In this document: piece after piece, positions 6,057-6,379 of the stretch
How the letters are laid out: the number at the start of each line of letters is the position of its first letter
Position numbering within the stretch: position 1 is the stretch's first letter
Source of the DNA: an uncultured Pirellulaceae bacterium
GTDB lineage: Bacteria > Planctomycetota > Planctomycetia > Pirellulales > Pirellulaceae
Reading direction: 5' to 3'
DNA length: 6,379 bases
Assembly (NCBI GenBank): GCA_947259675.1
Contig: CAMYNE010000129.1
Span: 1 to 6,379 of the forward strand
Position numbers and translations under genes: made by a program
Notes under the pieces: model-generated
Told to the model about the DNA's origin: nothing
Database searches by the model: none
Seen by the model: only the letters and a program-made list of their open reading frames with translations

Positions 6057-6379
6057 ATGTCCGTCATCCAAGTCAAAAATCTTTGCAAGTCCTACGGTAG
6101 CCATCAGGTTCTGTACGATGTTGATCTAACGGTTGGCTCGGGAAAGCTCGTCGGCTTTTTGGGTCCTAACGGCGCCGGAAAAACGACGACGATTCGAATC
6201 TTGATGGGCCTGCTGTCCGCCAATTCAGGTTCCGCAAAGATATTTTGCAACGATTGTGCAAAAAACGGCAAACAAATACGTCGTGAAATTGGCTATCTGC
6301 CTGGCGATGCTTATTTTTACTCGAACATGACCGGACGAGCGACGCTCCTTTTCATGGCCGCCGCGCGCCGCAAAAACTC
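6057..6379 (+). CDS. ABC transporter ATP-binding protein, partial (N-terminal 107 codons)
   Basis: This is the nucleotide-binding subunit of an ABC transporter, cut off by the right edge. MSVIQVKNLCKSYG opens in the usual way, with the A-loop tyrosine probably Y13. Walker A GPNGAGKT lies at 36-43 (K42), followed by TTIRILMGLL, typical of ATPases that pair with ABC-2-type membrane proteins. The Q-loop region reads IGYLPGD (78-84), so the usual glutamine after LP is replaced by glycine and then aspartate. Comparable LPG(D/E) forms occur in some ABC-2 ATPases. The signature motif, Walker B and permease lie beyond the window, so the substrate cannot be named. ATG at 6057 is the only start-type codon after the in-frame stop at 5994. 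Its ribosome-binding site is weak (GGAT at 6051-6054, very close to the start). The gene is separated from rnhA by 215 bases and probably has its own promoter. Confidence 0.93.
   Translation, partial: MSVIQVKNLCKSYGSHQVLYDVDLTVGSGKLVGFLGPNGAGKTTTIRILMGLLSANSGSAKIFCNDCAKNGKQIRREIGYLPGDAYFYSNMTGRATLLFMAAARRKN

Noticed and set aside
5993..6100. A 35-codon ATG-started frame overlapping the start of the ABC gene
   Set aside because: It has no ribosome-binding site and overlaps the well-supported ABC coding frame.
1..6379. CRISPR arrays, tRNA or rRNA genes, insertion sequences, phage or toxin-antitoxin genes
   Set aside because: I found no regularly spaced repeats, cloverleaf, transposase or integrase motifs, or small paired toxin-antitoxin genes. 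Base composition gives no clear sign of a transferred block.

Overview
The window looks like a chromosomal housekeeping segment from a Gram-negative-type bacterium of moderate GC content. I suspect a planctomycete (Pirellulales-like), because Shine-Dalgarno sequences are mostly weak or absent, the intergenic spacers are rich in hairpins, and there is a long sensor kinase with a periplasmic haem-type motif. That placement is inference; no rRNA or other decisive marker is present.

Layout from left to right: (1) A minus-strand nicotinate-mononucleotide adenylyltransferase gene (nadD, NAD synthesis) runs off the left edge with 198 codons visible. (2) A 275-bp divergent spacer holds a plausible extended -10 promoter and a strong 11-bp hairpin, both oriented for the next gene. 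(3) priA on the plus strand encodes the primosomal replication-restart helicase, with all helicase motifs and eight zinc-binding cysteines intact. It has a GTG start and a short N-terminal extension carrying a sliding-clamp-like QxxLF motif. (4) A 211-bp spacer contains a GC-rich imperfect palindrome (possible interspersed repeat) and a weak promoter region. (5) A membrane sensor histidine kinase of 655 residues has a periplasmic CxxCH (c-type haem) domain, HAMP, HisKA and HATPase domains. (6) Seven bases later comes a type I ribonuclease H gene (rnhA), probably co-transcribed and translationally coupled. (7) A 215-bp spacer has several inverted repeats, including two mutually exclusive hairpins. 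(8) The N-terminal 107 codons of an ABC transporter ATPase run off the right edge.

Functionally, priA and rnhA both belong to DNA replication and R-loop maintenance, and nadD to NAD metabolism. The histidine kinase between priA and rnhA is an orphan here: no response regulator is visible. The most interesting elements are the predicted haem-c sensor kinase and its tight linkage to rnhA, and the structured leaders ahead of priA and the ABC gene. I see no CRISPR array, tRNA, rRNA, insertion sequence or phage gene, and no clearly new defence or mobile system.
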